From a virus: a stretch of DNA of 29,317 bases. How positions within the stretch are numbered: position 1 is the stretch's first letter; each line of letters begins with the position of its first letter. The stretch covers positions 1 through 29,317 of IMG/VR virus record IMGVR_UViG_3300042444_000023; one strand, 5' to 3'. The notes under the pieces are model-generated. The model was not told the origin of the DNA, did no database searches, and was given only the letters and a program-made list of their open reading frames with translations. Shown here piece by piece: positions 5,975-12,195 of the stretch. The position numbers and the translations under genes are program-made.

Positions 5975-5982
5975 CAAATATA
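5975..5982 (-). promoter_or_regulatory. Candidate -7 box TATATTTG before the structured leader
   Basis: An exact TATATTTG on the minus strand, identical to the -7 boxes at 2945 and 7872, sits four bases before hairpin 1 of the leader. No TTTG or TTG is found at the right distance upstream (the region is the end of the DnaA-like gene), so the promoter is incomplete or activator-dependent. Confidence 0.5.
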
Positions 5983-5986
5983 ACGT

Positions 5987-6415
5987 TTATTTTTCTAAAA
6001 GGTTGCTTTCCGCTAAAAGTTTTTCGTAAACACCTAGCTTAACACGTCGTCGAATACGTTTGAAGTCGCGAATAGTTCGGGCCTCTATAATGTCCGTTTT
6101 TAGGTCGCGTTTTTTAGCCGTGCTTTCTTCTGGGAATATCAATACGCTGCCCTCTAGTTGTTGTTTGAGTTGTATAGTTTCGAACTTGTAGTCTTCGTCG
6201 TTATAACCCATTAGGTTTTCATGCGTTTTAAGCCCATGAATTATAGTAGCGTGGTGCTTACCGAATATTTCACCAATTTGCGAAAGGCTAAAGCCGCTAG
6301 TTCTAAGTTCGTGGTATAGGAACGCGCGTTTGTAAATCAATCCGCGATCTCTACACTTGTTTGTTAAGTCGTAAGCCGCTATAAGTTCGTGAATAAGTGC
6401 TATTTTGTTTTTCAT
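5987..6415 (-). CDS. DnaA domain IV-like DNA-binding protein
   Basis: A 142-residue protein. From about residue 24 to 68 it matches the DNA-binding domain IV of DnaA: RGLIYKRAFLYHELR, then FSLSQIGEIFGKHHATIIHGL (42-62), where DnaA has S-L-x-x-I-G-x-x-F-G-x-R-D-H-x-T-V-x-H. The first His of KHHAT replaces the usual Asp of RDH. The rest (about 70-142) is basic and helical with RDFKRIRRRVK and is unlike DnaA; no AAA ATPase domain is present. It probably binds an origin or operator. It is the last gene of the operon that starts at 7849, overlapping the small gene upstream by four bases, and lies immediately before the replication-gene leader. Confidence 0.8.
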   Translation of the reverse strand: MKNKIALIHELIAAYDLTNKCRDRGLIYKRAFLYHELRTSGFSLSQIGEIFGKHHATIIHGLKTHENLMGYNDEDYKFETIQLKQQLEGSVLIFPEESTAKKRDLKTDIIEARTIRDFKRIRRRVKLGVYEKLLAESNLLEK

Positions 6416-6558
6416 ATTTCCGTTATTTTAAACTTACCTAGGTTAAAGTTGTTTGTATATAGTAGTTCCGACTTCATGGCATAGGCCATAGTTTTAGAAT
6501 AAAAACGCCAGCTTTGAACCGCTTTAGTTCCGACGTAGTAGGTTAGTAAGTATTTCAT
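6412..6558 (-). CDS. Small phage protein, 48 residues
   Basis: A 48-codon gene that joins both neighbours by four-base ATGA overlaps: its ATG with the stop of the gene at 6555-6749, and its TGA with the start of the DnaA-like gene. That double coupling is the main evidence that it is translated. The sequence is basic and aromatic (MKYLLTYYVGTKAVQSWRFYSKTM at the start, FNLGKFKITEI at the end), looks like a small alpha/beta fold, and has no membrane segment. I do not recognise the family and can assign no function beyond membership of the early operon. Confidence 0.7.
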   Translation of the reverse strand: MKYLLTYYVGTKAVQSWRFYSKTMAYAMKSELLYTNNFNLGKFKITEI

Positions 6559-6749
6559 AGCTTTTCTATTTCGTGTTTTACTTGTTGCCAATATGGTAAA
6601 TGTACAGATGTTGCAACTGTCATACTACTAATTACCTCATCAACTGCAATCAATGCAAGTTCGTTAGCAACATGACTTATTATATAAACACCATCCATAG
6701 GGTATTTCATTTTATCTACTAATTCTTCTGCTTTTTCTTTTGGTGTCAT
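6555..6749 (-). CDS. Conserved small phage protein, 64 residues
   Basis: A 64-residue helical protein. The opening MTPKEKAEELVDKMK and the closing YWQQVKHEIEKL are a pattern I have often seen in small proteins of Bacteroidota phages and prophages, with a central ALIAVDEVI helix. The family has no known function. The gene overlaps its upstream neighbour by four bases (ATGA) and its downstream neighbour likewise, so it is co-translated in the early operon. Base composition of this gene and the next is more A/T-rich than the surrounding genes, which may indicate recent exchange. Confidence 0.75.
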   Translation of the reverse strand: MTPKEKAEELVDKMKYPMDGVYIISHVANELALIAVDEVISSMTVATSVHLPYWQQVKHEIEKL

Positions 6750-7066
6750 AGCTTATTTATTTTATACGTTTGAGTTCCGTCTTTTAGTTCTTTGTGTATT
6801 ACCTTTCCTTCTTCTACAAGTTGTCCTAATGCTACAAAAAAAGGCGTTAAATTCCATTGCGGTATACCAGTAAGCATAAAATCATAATCCATTTTTCCTA
6901 ATATGTCCCAGTCAAAGTCAGAAGGCGTTTTTATTTTACCGTCACTCATATATTCAAGTAAGAATTTTTTAGCTGGTTTTATTAATCTATTTTCATTGCA
7001 TTTTGTAGGCATAAACTTTTTAACTTTTTTTGGTTGATTTATTTTTTTTAATGGTTGGCAGCTCAT
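6746..7066 (-). CDS. Winged-helix-like small protein
   Basis: A 106-residue protein with a strongly basic first 35 residues (many Lys, with KKFLLEYM), then about 40-106 with the look of a winged helix: SDFDWDILGKMDY, PQWNLTPFFVALGQLVEEGKVIHK, then LKDGTQTYKINKL as the wing. DNA binding is thus plausible, for example as an early regulator, but there is no family match I can name. It is A/T-rich compared with flanking genes. Its ATG overlaps a TGA at 7065-7063, suggesting a further short gene upstream, and its own end overlaps the next gene by four bases. Confidence 0.65.
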   Translation of the reverse strand: MSCQPLKKINQPKKVKKFMPTKCNENRLIKPAKKFLLEYMSDGKIKTPSDFDWDILGKMDYDFMLTGIPQWNLTPFFVALGQLVEEGKVIHKELKDGTQTYKINKL

Positions 7067-7200
7067 ATTTCTTGCATTTTAATTTCACAAATTCGGTTAT
7101 AAAGACCCTCGTTAAAGTTAGTCCAAAATCGGTTTATTTGGTAGCGGTTAAATGGGCCAGTCAGTGGAGAAATGGTATTCGTCGTTGTATTCGGTGACAT
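7063..7200 (-). CDS. Possible small coupled gene, 45 residues
   Basis: A frame ending in the ATGA that starts the gene at 6746-7066. The last 29 residues (FNRYQINRFWTNFNEGL, then ICEIKMQEI) look protein-like and lie outside the upstream gene. The only ATG available (7198-7200) lies 53 bases inside the upstream gene and gives a low-complexity N-terminus (NTTTNTIS). The coupling argues for it; the start does not. A rare start codon closer to 7147 is possible. Confidence 0.35.
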   Translation of the reverse strand: MSPNTTTNTISPLTGPFNRYQINRFWTNFNEGLYNRICEIKMQEI

Positions 7201-7465
7201 AGTCGTCTTCGAAGTAGTTGTCTTCGTAAAGCTTAATAAAGCGTTCGTCACATTGGCGGGTTTGTTTAATAGTAAGTGTTTCATTATATGTTTTTTTAGT
7301 TATTTTATAATTTGCGTAAGCGTCGTAAATTTCTATTTCGTATTCGGCTAGTATTTCTCCGTTCGTTTTTGTGTCGCCCTCATCCCATAGGGTAACCATT
7401 AAGTAAACAAAGTTTTTGCCGTGTGCCTTGTAAACTTCAAAGTCTTTAATTTCTGGTGCTATCAT
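7148..7465 (-). CDS. Acidic early protein of unknown function
   Basis: A protein of about 105 residues rich in Asp, Glu and Tyr (for example EGDTKTNGEILAEYEIEIYDAY, and YEDNYFEDDYVTEYNDEYH near the end). It is predicted to be soluble and beta-rich in the first half, with no Cys and no membrane segment. I do not recognise a family; the very acidic end could mimic DNA, which is only a suggestion. I chose the ATG at 7463-7465, which follows the stop of the upstream gene directly (TAACATG). ATGs at 7483 and 7492 would add 6 or 9 residues by overlapping that gene. Confidence 0.65.
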   Translation of the reverse strand: MIAPEIKDFEVYKAHGKNFVYLMVTLWDEGDTKTNGEILAEYEIEIYDAYANYKITKKTYNETLTIKQTRQCDERFIKLYEDNYFEDDYVTEYNDEYHFSTDWPI

Positions 7466-7466
7466 G

Positions 7467-7703
7467 TTATTTAAATTTGTCATTGTATACATGGTTCATG
7501 TACTTGTTATAACTTGTCTTTAATTCGTACGTGTTTTGCTTGTATGTTTGCGGATCTGTTGTCGAGTGGTCTAAACGTGGTGGGGTGTTTGTACTTACCA
7601 ACCAAAAGAAACCAATAAACAAAACTATTCCTACTAGGATGCTATGCGCTAAATCTTTTTCGTCTTTGTTAAATGCGCGGTATTCGTTAATTAAGTTTTT
7701 CAT
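7467..7703 (-). CDS. Single-pass membrane protein, 78 residues
   Basis: A 78-residue protein with a charged N-terminus (MKNLINEYRAFNKDEKDLAH), one membrane segment at about 21-38 (SILVGIVLFIGFFWLVS), and a polar tail of about 40 residues rich in Thr, Tyr and Asn. The tail is probably in the periplasm, with the basic/acidic N-terminus in the cytosol. No family is recognised. It overlaps the 49-residue gene upstream by four bases (ATGA) and is the second gene of the early operon driven from 7872. Such early membrane proteins often alter the host envelope, but that is not shown here. Confidence 0.7.
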   Translation of the reverse strand: MKNLINEYRAFNKDEKDLAHSILVGIVLFIGFFWLVSTNTPPRLDHSTTDPQTYKQNTYELKTSYNKYMNHVYNDKFK

Positions 7704-7849
7704 ATTGCTGCTATTAAGTGTTTTAACATTTCGTTGTAAAGGGCAAAAGCCAGGCGGGTGTAGGCATGGTCGTAACCTAGCGCGTCGCGTGTAGCTTCGT
7801 AAGCGTTCCAGAGGCGGGCTTCTTCTTGAATAATTTGTTGTGTTGTCAT
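7700..7849 (-). CDS. Small first gene of the early operon, 49 residues
   Basis: A 49-codon gene whose ATG (7847-7849) lies 22 bases beyond a consensus promoter and whose TGA overlaps the next ATG (ATGA, 7703-7700). The peptide is helical and polar with aromatic residues (EEARLWNAYEATRDALGYDHAYTR, broken here into its main features: two helices joined around GYDH). The leader before the start carries CAAAAAC, as do several starts in this genome. No family is recognised. Being first in the early operon it should be made soon after entry. Confidence 0.75.
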   Translation of the reverse strand: MTTQQIIQEEARLWNAYEATRDALGYDHAYTRLAFALYNEMLKHLIAAI

Positions 7850-7871
7850 GTTGTTAGCGTTTTTGTATATG

Positions 7872-7902
7872 CAAATATATACACTTAATCGTTATTAACA
7901 AA
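7872..7902 (-). promoter_or_regulatory. Early promoter of the small-gene operon
   Basis: On the minus strand TTTG (7902-7899), 19 bases, TATATTTG (7879-7872), an exact Bacteroidota-type promoter. The core TATATGCAAATATATA (7866-7881 as written on the plus strand) is identical to that of the promoter at 2939-2954. The predicted transcription start is about 15-20 bases before the ATG at 7849. Confidence 0.85.
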
Positions 7903-7993
7903 AAAAAGTTGCATTTTTTTAACATTATTTTTTAAATGCTAGTATTTACGGGGGTTACAGACGCAAAATATTTTTAAAAAATTTTTAGGAAAA
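7903..7993. other. AT-rich non-coding gap, possible origin
   Basis: About 90 bases between the early promoter and the terminator at 7994 hold no gene. The stretch is roughly three-quarters A/T with runs of A and T and an inverted repeat GCATTT (7911-7916) and AAATGC (7934-7939). It contains no clear DnaA box. An origin is possible given the AT content and the nearby DnaA-like and DnaD-like genes, but nothing here proves it. Confidence 0.3.
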
Positions 7994-8018
7994 CAAAAAA
8001 GCCACCCCGAAAGGTGGC
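7994..8018 (-). terminator. Strong intrinsic terminator after the head and lysis unit
   Basis: On the minus strand GCCACC (8018-8013) pairs with GGTGGC (8006-8001) around a TTTCGG-type loop, followed by seven T (8000-7994). It lies 34 bases beyond the metallophosphoesterase gene and ends the late unit before the early promoter at 7902. Confidence 0.9.
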
Positions 8019-8051
8019 CTAGAACAATTATGAAACGTGTAAAGTTAATTA

Positions 8052-8930
8052 TTACAACGGGAATTTACAACTATCAATGTTTTTGTGCATCTTTTTAATG
8101 CCGTCGCGTTCTACTCTACTACTTTCAAATAGCAATATACGGCCGCCCGTTGGCTTAACTGGTGCGCCTCGCTCAACGTGCCAGCCTTTTGATCCGTCGC
8201 CGTATTCTTCTTTATACGTACCCGTTAACATCAAATGAATTTCTTTATGTTCGTGTCTGTAACCCGTCTTTGTATTATAATTAATAGTGTCGCGGACGTC
8301 GTTACGGGCTGCGTTTTCGTGAATATGTCCCATTGTAAACACGTCGAAGTCTTCGTACATTTCTAAAGCTCTAGTAAGGTTCAAAGCACCTTTAGTAACT
8401 ACACCACCACCGCCAGAACCATGAAAGTATTTCACTTTAAATGAAGTTTCTATGTTACTTTCCACCAATTGACGAACAATTAACCAACCGCCGTAACCAC
8501 CCGTAAACACGTTAGCACCATTCTTATAGTTAAGTAAGTCTACAAAGCGTTGCAAAAGGTCTGTTTCTTGGTATTTTATTATAGCGGTTTCGTGGTTTCC
8601 GTAACCAATTACCGTAAGTATATGGGCGTAAGGTGACCACCATTCTACGGCGGTTTCCACTATACTATCCAAATACTTTGAGTTGTTATGTTCGGGGCGA
8701 ATGTCCGACTTATTACCGCGGCGATCGCCTTTGCCTTGCATCAAACAAAAAAAGTCGCCGTTAATCATTACGGGAATGTCGTTTTCTTTACAATAGTCTA
8801 AGTCTTTTTTTAGTCTTTGCCAGTCACTTTTTGGGTTGTCCCAATGTATGTCGGAAAGCATAGCTATTTTTATTTGCTTACCTTGTAACTGTATTTCGTG
8901 AATGTTCTTTGCGTGTTTTTTTACTATCAT
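8052..8930 (-). CDS. Calcineurin-like metallophosphoesterase
   Basis: A 292-residue enzyme with all motifs of the metallophosphoesterase superfamily in order: SDIH (26-29), NGDFF (57-61), YGNHET (110-115), FHGSGGGG (169-176) and GHIHEN (201-206). These supply the Asp, His and Asn ligands for two metals, so it should be active on phosphoester bonds. The closest analogues are Mre11/SbcD-like nucleases and phage phosphoesterases; the substrate is not evident. A Gly-rich run after the fourth motif is unusual. It is the last gene of the late unit, overlapping the spanin-like gene by four bases and followed by a strong terminator. Placement beside lysis genes may mean late expression, perhaps for DNA or nucleotide turnover before lysis. 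Confidence 0.88.
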   Translation of the reverse strand: MIVKKHAKNIHEIQLQGKQIKIAMLSDIHWDNPKSDWQRLKKDLDYCKENDIPVMINGDFFCLMQGKGDRRGNKSDIRPEHNNSKYLDSIVETAVEWWSPYAHILTVIGYGNHETAIIKYQETDLLQRFVDLLNYKNGANVFTGGYGGWLIVRQLVESNIETSFKVKYFHGSGGGGVVTKGALNLTRALEMYEDFDVFTMGHIHENAARNDVRDTINYNTKTGYRHEHKEIHLMLTGTYKEEYGDGSKGWHVERGAPVKPTGGRILLFESSRVERDGIKKMHKNIDSCKFPL

Positions 8931-9370
8931 AAAGTGTATTTAGAAAACTTAAGCAGCCAATTTGTAAGGAAACCAGCACCGAAACCTATAATAAAAAGCC
9001 ACAAGTTAGCTTTTGTTTTCTTATTACGTTCGGTTTTCCACTTAACAACCTCAACTTTTTCTAGCATTTTAATAGTGTCGCGTTTTAGTCTGTATTCAAT
9101 ACGTGTTTCAAGTCGCGTTTTAGGCACAAAAGAACGCTTGTAACGCACTATTGTATCTTTTTGGTATACTACCCTTTCCCATGCAATTGAGTCCCTTAAA
9201 ACGTACGGAATCGAGTCAATAGAATATACCGTAATTGTGTCTTCGATAGTGTCGCAGCGGTAACCTTTTTTCATTGCCTTAGTTACGTGGTAATTTGCCG
9301 AGCAACTTGTCACAATTATTGCTAAAATAAGTGACAAAAATATAAGGCTATAAGCTGAAAGTTTTTTCAT
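8927..9370 (-). CDS. Unimolecular spanin-like lipoprotein
   Basis: A 147-residue protein with a signal peptide (1-22, basic then hydrophobic) ending in a lipobox IVTSC, with Cys23 as the lipidation site. A long periplasmic region follows (about 24-118), rich in Thr, Asp, Arg and Lys in alternating beta-like pattern, and one membrane segment near the C-terminus (about 123-140, LWLFIIGFGAGFLTNWLL). A lipid anchor at one end and a transmembrane segment at the other is the layout of u-spanins such as T1 gp11, which join inner and outer membranes and fuse them at the last step of lysis. It follows the endolysin after 12 bases, with the holin next upstream, which supports this role. No homologous family was recognised, so the call rests on topology and position. 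Confidence 0.75.
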   Translation of the reverse strand: MKKLSAYSLIFLSLILAIIVTSCSANYHVTKAMKKGYRCDTIEDTITVYSIDSIPYVLRDSIAWERVVYQKDTIVRYKRSFVPKTRLETRIEYRLKRDTIKMLEKVEVVKWKTERNKKTKANLWLFIIGFGAGFLTNWLLKFSKYTL

Positions 9371-9382
9371 TTCTGTAAGGTT

Positions 9383-9847
9383 TTAAGCTGAAATTTCGAA
9401 GTGCATCCAGTCGTAGTTCTTGGCCCTACCTAAAGACAAGAACCCGTGTTTTTCGAAAATGTCTAGCATTTGTTTGTATTCGGGTCTGGCAAAGCGTGCC
9501 GTTTTACTGGTTTCCTTTAAGGTGTTACGAACGGGGTCTAAATCTATGGCAATACCCCAGGCGTGCTTTGACCAACTAGAACCGCCACGCATTTTGCGAA
9601 AGTTGAAACAACCCCCGTAAAGGTCTATACCTAGTTCTACTATACGTTCGTACCCATAGACGGCTAAAAGTTCGTTAAACACGCTTAAAAAGGCCTTAGC
9701 TACGTCTTTGTGGCAACGCATCTTTGTTACTTTCGTGTCTGTGTCCCATGCTATGCGCATAGGGTAAGGCAAATTAATAGTAGTTAGGTACGTTCCGCGC
9801 TCGTTTGGCGTTCCGTATTTAGCTAGGGCTTGGGCAGTTGTTAGCAT
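9383..9847 (-). CDS. M15 (VanY-like) peptidase endolysin
   Basis: A 154-residue enzyme with the M15 D-Ala-D-Ala/L-Ala-D-Glu peptidase signature. [12 protein letters not shown] (93-104) gives zinc ligands His95 and Asp102, and WMHFE (147-151) gives the third ligand His149. It should cut peptidoglycan stem peptides. There is no signal peptide, so it would need the holin to reach the wall. It lies after the holin and before the spanin-like gene, the standard lysis order. The gap from the holin holds interlocking hairpins (9863-9898) ending 15 bases before its start, which may control translation. The length is typical for single-domain phage M15 endolysins. Confidence 0.9.
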   Translation of the reverse strand: MLTTAQALAKYGTPNERGTYLTTINLPYPMRIAWDTDTKVTKMRCHKDVAKAFLSVFNELLAVYGYERIVELGIDLYGGCFNFRKMRGGSSWSKHAWGIAIDLDPVRNTLKETSKTARFARPEYKQMLDIFEKHGFLSLGRAKNYDWMHFEISA

Positions 9848-9862
9848 AACGTGTTTTTAAAG

Positions 9863-9898
9863 GCGCAAATGTCCAGTTTTTTGCGCTATAAAGTGGAC
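9863..9898 (-). promoter_or_regulatory. Interlocking hairpins before the endolysin start
   Basis: On the minus strand GCGCAAA (9886-9880) pairs with TTTGCGC (9869-9863), and GTCCA (9898-9894), directly after the holin stop, pairs with TGGAC (9875-9871). The two helices interlock in H-type pseudoknot order, but the last connector is a single base, so they more likely exclude one another. The 3' end lies 15 bases before the endolysin ATG, so a translational switch is possible. Confidence 0.45.
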
Positions 9899-9899
9899 T

Positions 9900-10325
9900 T
9901 TATTTCAAGTCTTCTAATTGTTCTTTGCTACGTAGGGCAAAAGCTTTGAACTTGTCCCAAACATTGACACCAGTTACCGAAAAGTAGCTTTCGTTAATGC
10001 TTTTAACCTCAGTAACTACGCAAAAGAAAGTAAACATTTTTGTTAACACTAGGTCAATAGCAATGAATTGGCCTAGAATGTCGGAAACTACAAATTTTTC
10101 GAGTAGGAAAATAAACACAATAGCGCCCGAGTAAAGAAGGCTTTTGCTAATCGTATGGCTTAGGCGTCGCGATCTTATGGAAACCCAGCCGCCCTTTTTA
10201 ACGCTGCGCCAAATACCAAAACACGTATCTAAAACTATTGAAAGTATAGCTACCAAAACAAGCGGTGTAACGGGTGCTAAAACCGACAACACGGCAAAGG
10301 CGAAAATTTGTAGTTTCGTTGTCAT
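9900..10325 (-). CDS. Phage holin
   Basis: A 141-residue protein with three likely membrane segments: about 7-32 (with Pro18 and Pro21), 63-80 and 88-106. An Asp in the first segment (LDTCFGIWRSVKKG, 32-45) and the sequence after it match the toxin-secretion/phage lysis holin family (Holin_4 type), where LD-x-x-x-G is followed by a basic stretch and SRRL. The C-terminal tail is charged. I start it at ATG 10323-10325, which shares a base with the stop of the connector gene (TAATG). A longer reading would add 28 residues of the connector's overlap. The endolysin follows. Confidence 0.8.
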   Translation of the reverse strand: MTTKLQIFAFAVLSVLAPVTPLVLVAILSIVLDTCFGIWRSVKKGGWVSIRSRRLSHTISKSLLYSGAIVFIFLLEKFVVSDILGQFIAIDLVLTKMFTFFCVVTEVKSINESYFSVTGVNVWDKFKAFALRSKEQLEDLK

Positions 10326-10882
10326 TAGAAAACCATTATAGCGTTGTTGTACCCGTTGTCGTTGTAACGTTGCCCACAACGTCCGTAACAAGTTCCTACG
10401 CAATCGCACGCGTCAATCATGGGGCGTAAATCTGTGTCGCGGTTCTGTAAGCTAGTGAATAACGGAAACAAATTTTTGTTAGCTAGTAACCATCTAGACA
10501 AACGAGCTTCAAAGAAACTGGCTTTTTGTGCGTAATGCTCCATTGAAAAGGCAACCTCGGCACGGCTTACACTATTTGAATAGTCGCCGTTTTGTGTTTG
10601 AATACCTTTGTTTTTAAGTTGGTAAGATAGCCCGAAAACAGCATCCTCTGCCGAGCGCCACGCTACCACGGGCTGAATGAAAGTTACTAGGTCTTCTTCG
10701 TCGTTGGTTAACGTTTGGTCATTGTACTTTTCTAAAAGGTCGTTGTAAAACACCGAACCCAAAATAGGTTGTACCCTAAGGTCTGACTGCGTTTTAATGT
10801 ACGGGGTTACGTCTGTAACGTCTACGTTCGCCGTAATTGGCGTGTTCGTCTTTAGGTAGTTTTCGGTTATGAAGTAAATCAT
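10325..10882 (-). CDS. Head-tail connector (DUF6712-like)
   Basis: A 185-residue protein. The opening FITENYLKTNTPI, NVDVTDVTPYIKTQSD (about 4-34) is typical of the small adaptor proteins found beside the portal in Bacteroidota phages (DUF6712 type, from memory). The middle is helical (DEEDLVTFIQPVVAWRSAEDAV), as in gp6-like adaptors that extend the portal ring to receive the tail. The C-terminus has five cysteines in CDCVGTCYGRC (near 159-169), which suggests a metal site or disulfides in the assembled particle. It overlaps the portal gene by four bases, which agrees with the role. The Cys cluster is unusual for an adaptor. Confidence 0.7.
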   Translation of the reverse strand: MIYFITENYLKTNTPITANVDVTDVTPYIKTQSDLRVQPILGSVFYNDLLEKYNDQTLTNDEEDLVTFIQPVVAWRSAEDAVFGLSYQLKNKGIQTQNGDYSNSVSRAEVAFSMEHYAQKASFFEARLSRWLLANKNLFPLFTSLQNRDTDLRPMIDACDCVGTCYGRCGQRYNDNGYNNAIMVF

Positions 10883-12192
10883 TTCTTAAATGTTTGGGCG
10901 GGTTCTGGTTGTGCTACGACGTCGCCACCTTCAACGGGTGGTAAGCTTGCAAGCGCTCGAACTTCGTTAGGTGTCATGGTATCTAGGACTTTTGTAGCTA
11001 CTAACGGCGACATTGCGTTAAGTGCGTCTTGCGTTTTACTAGCGTCGCCCTCAACTTCTACAATTGTTTCGTTAATAATCTGGAAATTCTTAATAGAAAA
11101 CGCAGCGCTAATTCTTGAAACGTTCAATAGTTCTTGAAATATTTCGGTTACTTGTTCACGCAATGGAATAACAACGTTCTTTTCAAAGATTACGTAGGCT
11201 TGTTTAATGTCAGCGCCACCACCCAAAGACCCCGTAGTACGAACGCCCATTAATATAGGGTCAATTGTATGGGCAAAGCAAATTTGTTCTGTGTTTAAAG
11301 CGCTAGCCTCTTGAAACAATTTGTCGTTTTGGTTTACTGGTATGCTTTCAATTTTTGGTAGTTGGTCTTGGCTATTGGCAAAAAATGCAACACCTTTACC
11401 AGCGTTGGCGGCGCCTTTCATTCTGTCTATTGTGTCACGTAACACCTTCTTTTCTTCTTCGCTTTGTGGGCGTTTAGGGAAAAGCATAGCAAAAGACGGG
11501 AAAATAGAGTTCTGAATGTTCGACTTTGCGAAATATGAAAGCTCACCCGAAAGGAAAGCGAAGTTTAAAGCGCTAGAATATTGCGGTAATGAATAGTAGT
11601 CTTGTCCAATTGACGGCAATTCGTAGGCCCATAGCTGGCACTTGTCAGCACAAAGCGGGTGAAATGCTTTTATTTCCTCTACGTCAATTCGACTAGACCA
11701 ATCCTCGCACAAATAGTAGCGGTCTTTTTTATTATTGATCCTTACCTTTTCGGGGCTTACATTTTCGATGCTTTTAACCTTTCCTTTTTCGTCAAAGTAC
11801 AACTTAAAGTAAACACGGTGGTGCATTACTAGTTGCTTAGTCACGGCTTTAACAGACTTTGAAAGACGCATTTTCTTTTCCCAAGTGTAAAGCGCTAGCT
11901 TTTCGTCTGGTGTAAGCTTGTCCGTTTTAATTTCGTAGCCAGCACCGATAGCAGCGTTTACTTTAAAGTCTACAATAGCCCCATGTAAAGGCGACATATA
12001 GTAAAGTTGGTTCAAAGTTTCTGGAAAAAGGTTGTCTTGTCCAAATGGCACGTAGCCCGCCACTTGGTAGCGTCCGTTTACATAAGGCAAAGTAAGGTTA
12101 CCGCCGCCAATTTTACCAAAAGGTGTAGAGAATGACTGGTAGCCCTCTAGCACTTCGGTTTTAGGTTGTTTGAATCTATCGAAAATTCCCAT
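10879..12192 (-). CDS. Portal protein
   Basis: A 437-residue protein with the general form of phage portals. PFGQDNLFPETLNQLYYMSPLHGAIVDFKVN, split here as PFGQDNLFPE and YYMSPLHGAIVDFK (about 49-79), is the stalk/wing start common in Bacteroidota phages. A central region follows with SPEKVR and YSSALNFAFLSGELSYFAKSNIQN. Then comes a helical part with QICFAHTIDPILMGV (about 307-321) and GGADIKQAYVIFEKNVVIPLR, the crown-side helix typical of portals. Twelve copies form the ring at the capsid vertex through which DNA is pumped and to which the terminase docks. It lies downstream of the major capsid gene rather than upstream, an uncommon order, and overlaps the connector gene by four bases. Confidence 0.85.
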   Translation of the reverse strand: MGIFDRFKQPKTEVLEGYQSFSTPFGKIGGGNLTLPYVNGRYQVAGYVPFGQDNLFPETLNQLYYMSPLHGAIVDFKVNAAIGAGYEIKTDKLTPDEKLALYTWEKKMRLSKSVKAVTKQLVMHHRVYFKLYFDEKGKVKSIENVSPEKVRINNKKDRYYLCEDWSSRIDVEEIKAFHPLCADKCQLWAYELPSIGQDYYSLPQYSSALNFAFLSGELSYFAKSNIQNSIFPSFAMLFPKRPQSEEEKKVLRDTIDRMKGAANAGKGVAFFANSQDQLPKIESIPVNQNDKLFQEASALNTEQICFAHTIDPILMGVRTTGSLGGGADIKQAYVIFEKNVVIPLREQVTEIFQELLNVSRISAAFSIKNFQIINETIVEVEGDASKTQDALNAMSPLVATKVLDTMTPNEVRALASLPPVEGGDVVAQPEPAQTFKK

Positions 12193-12195
12193 TGT

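Noticed and set aside
9863-9898. A preQ1 riboswitch
   Set aside because: The pairing order is similar to an H-type pseudoknot, but the conserved loop bases of that riboswitch are missing and the downstream gene is an endolysin.
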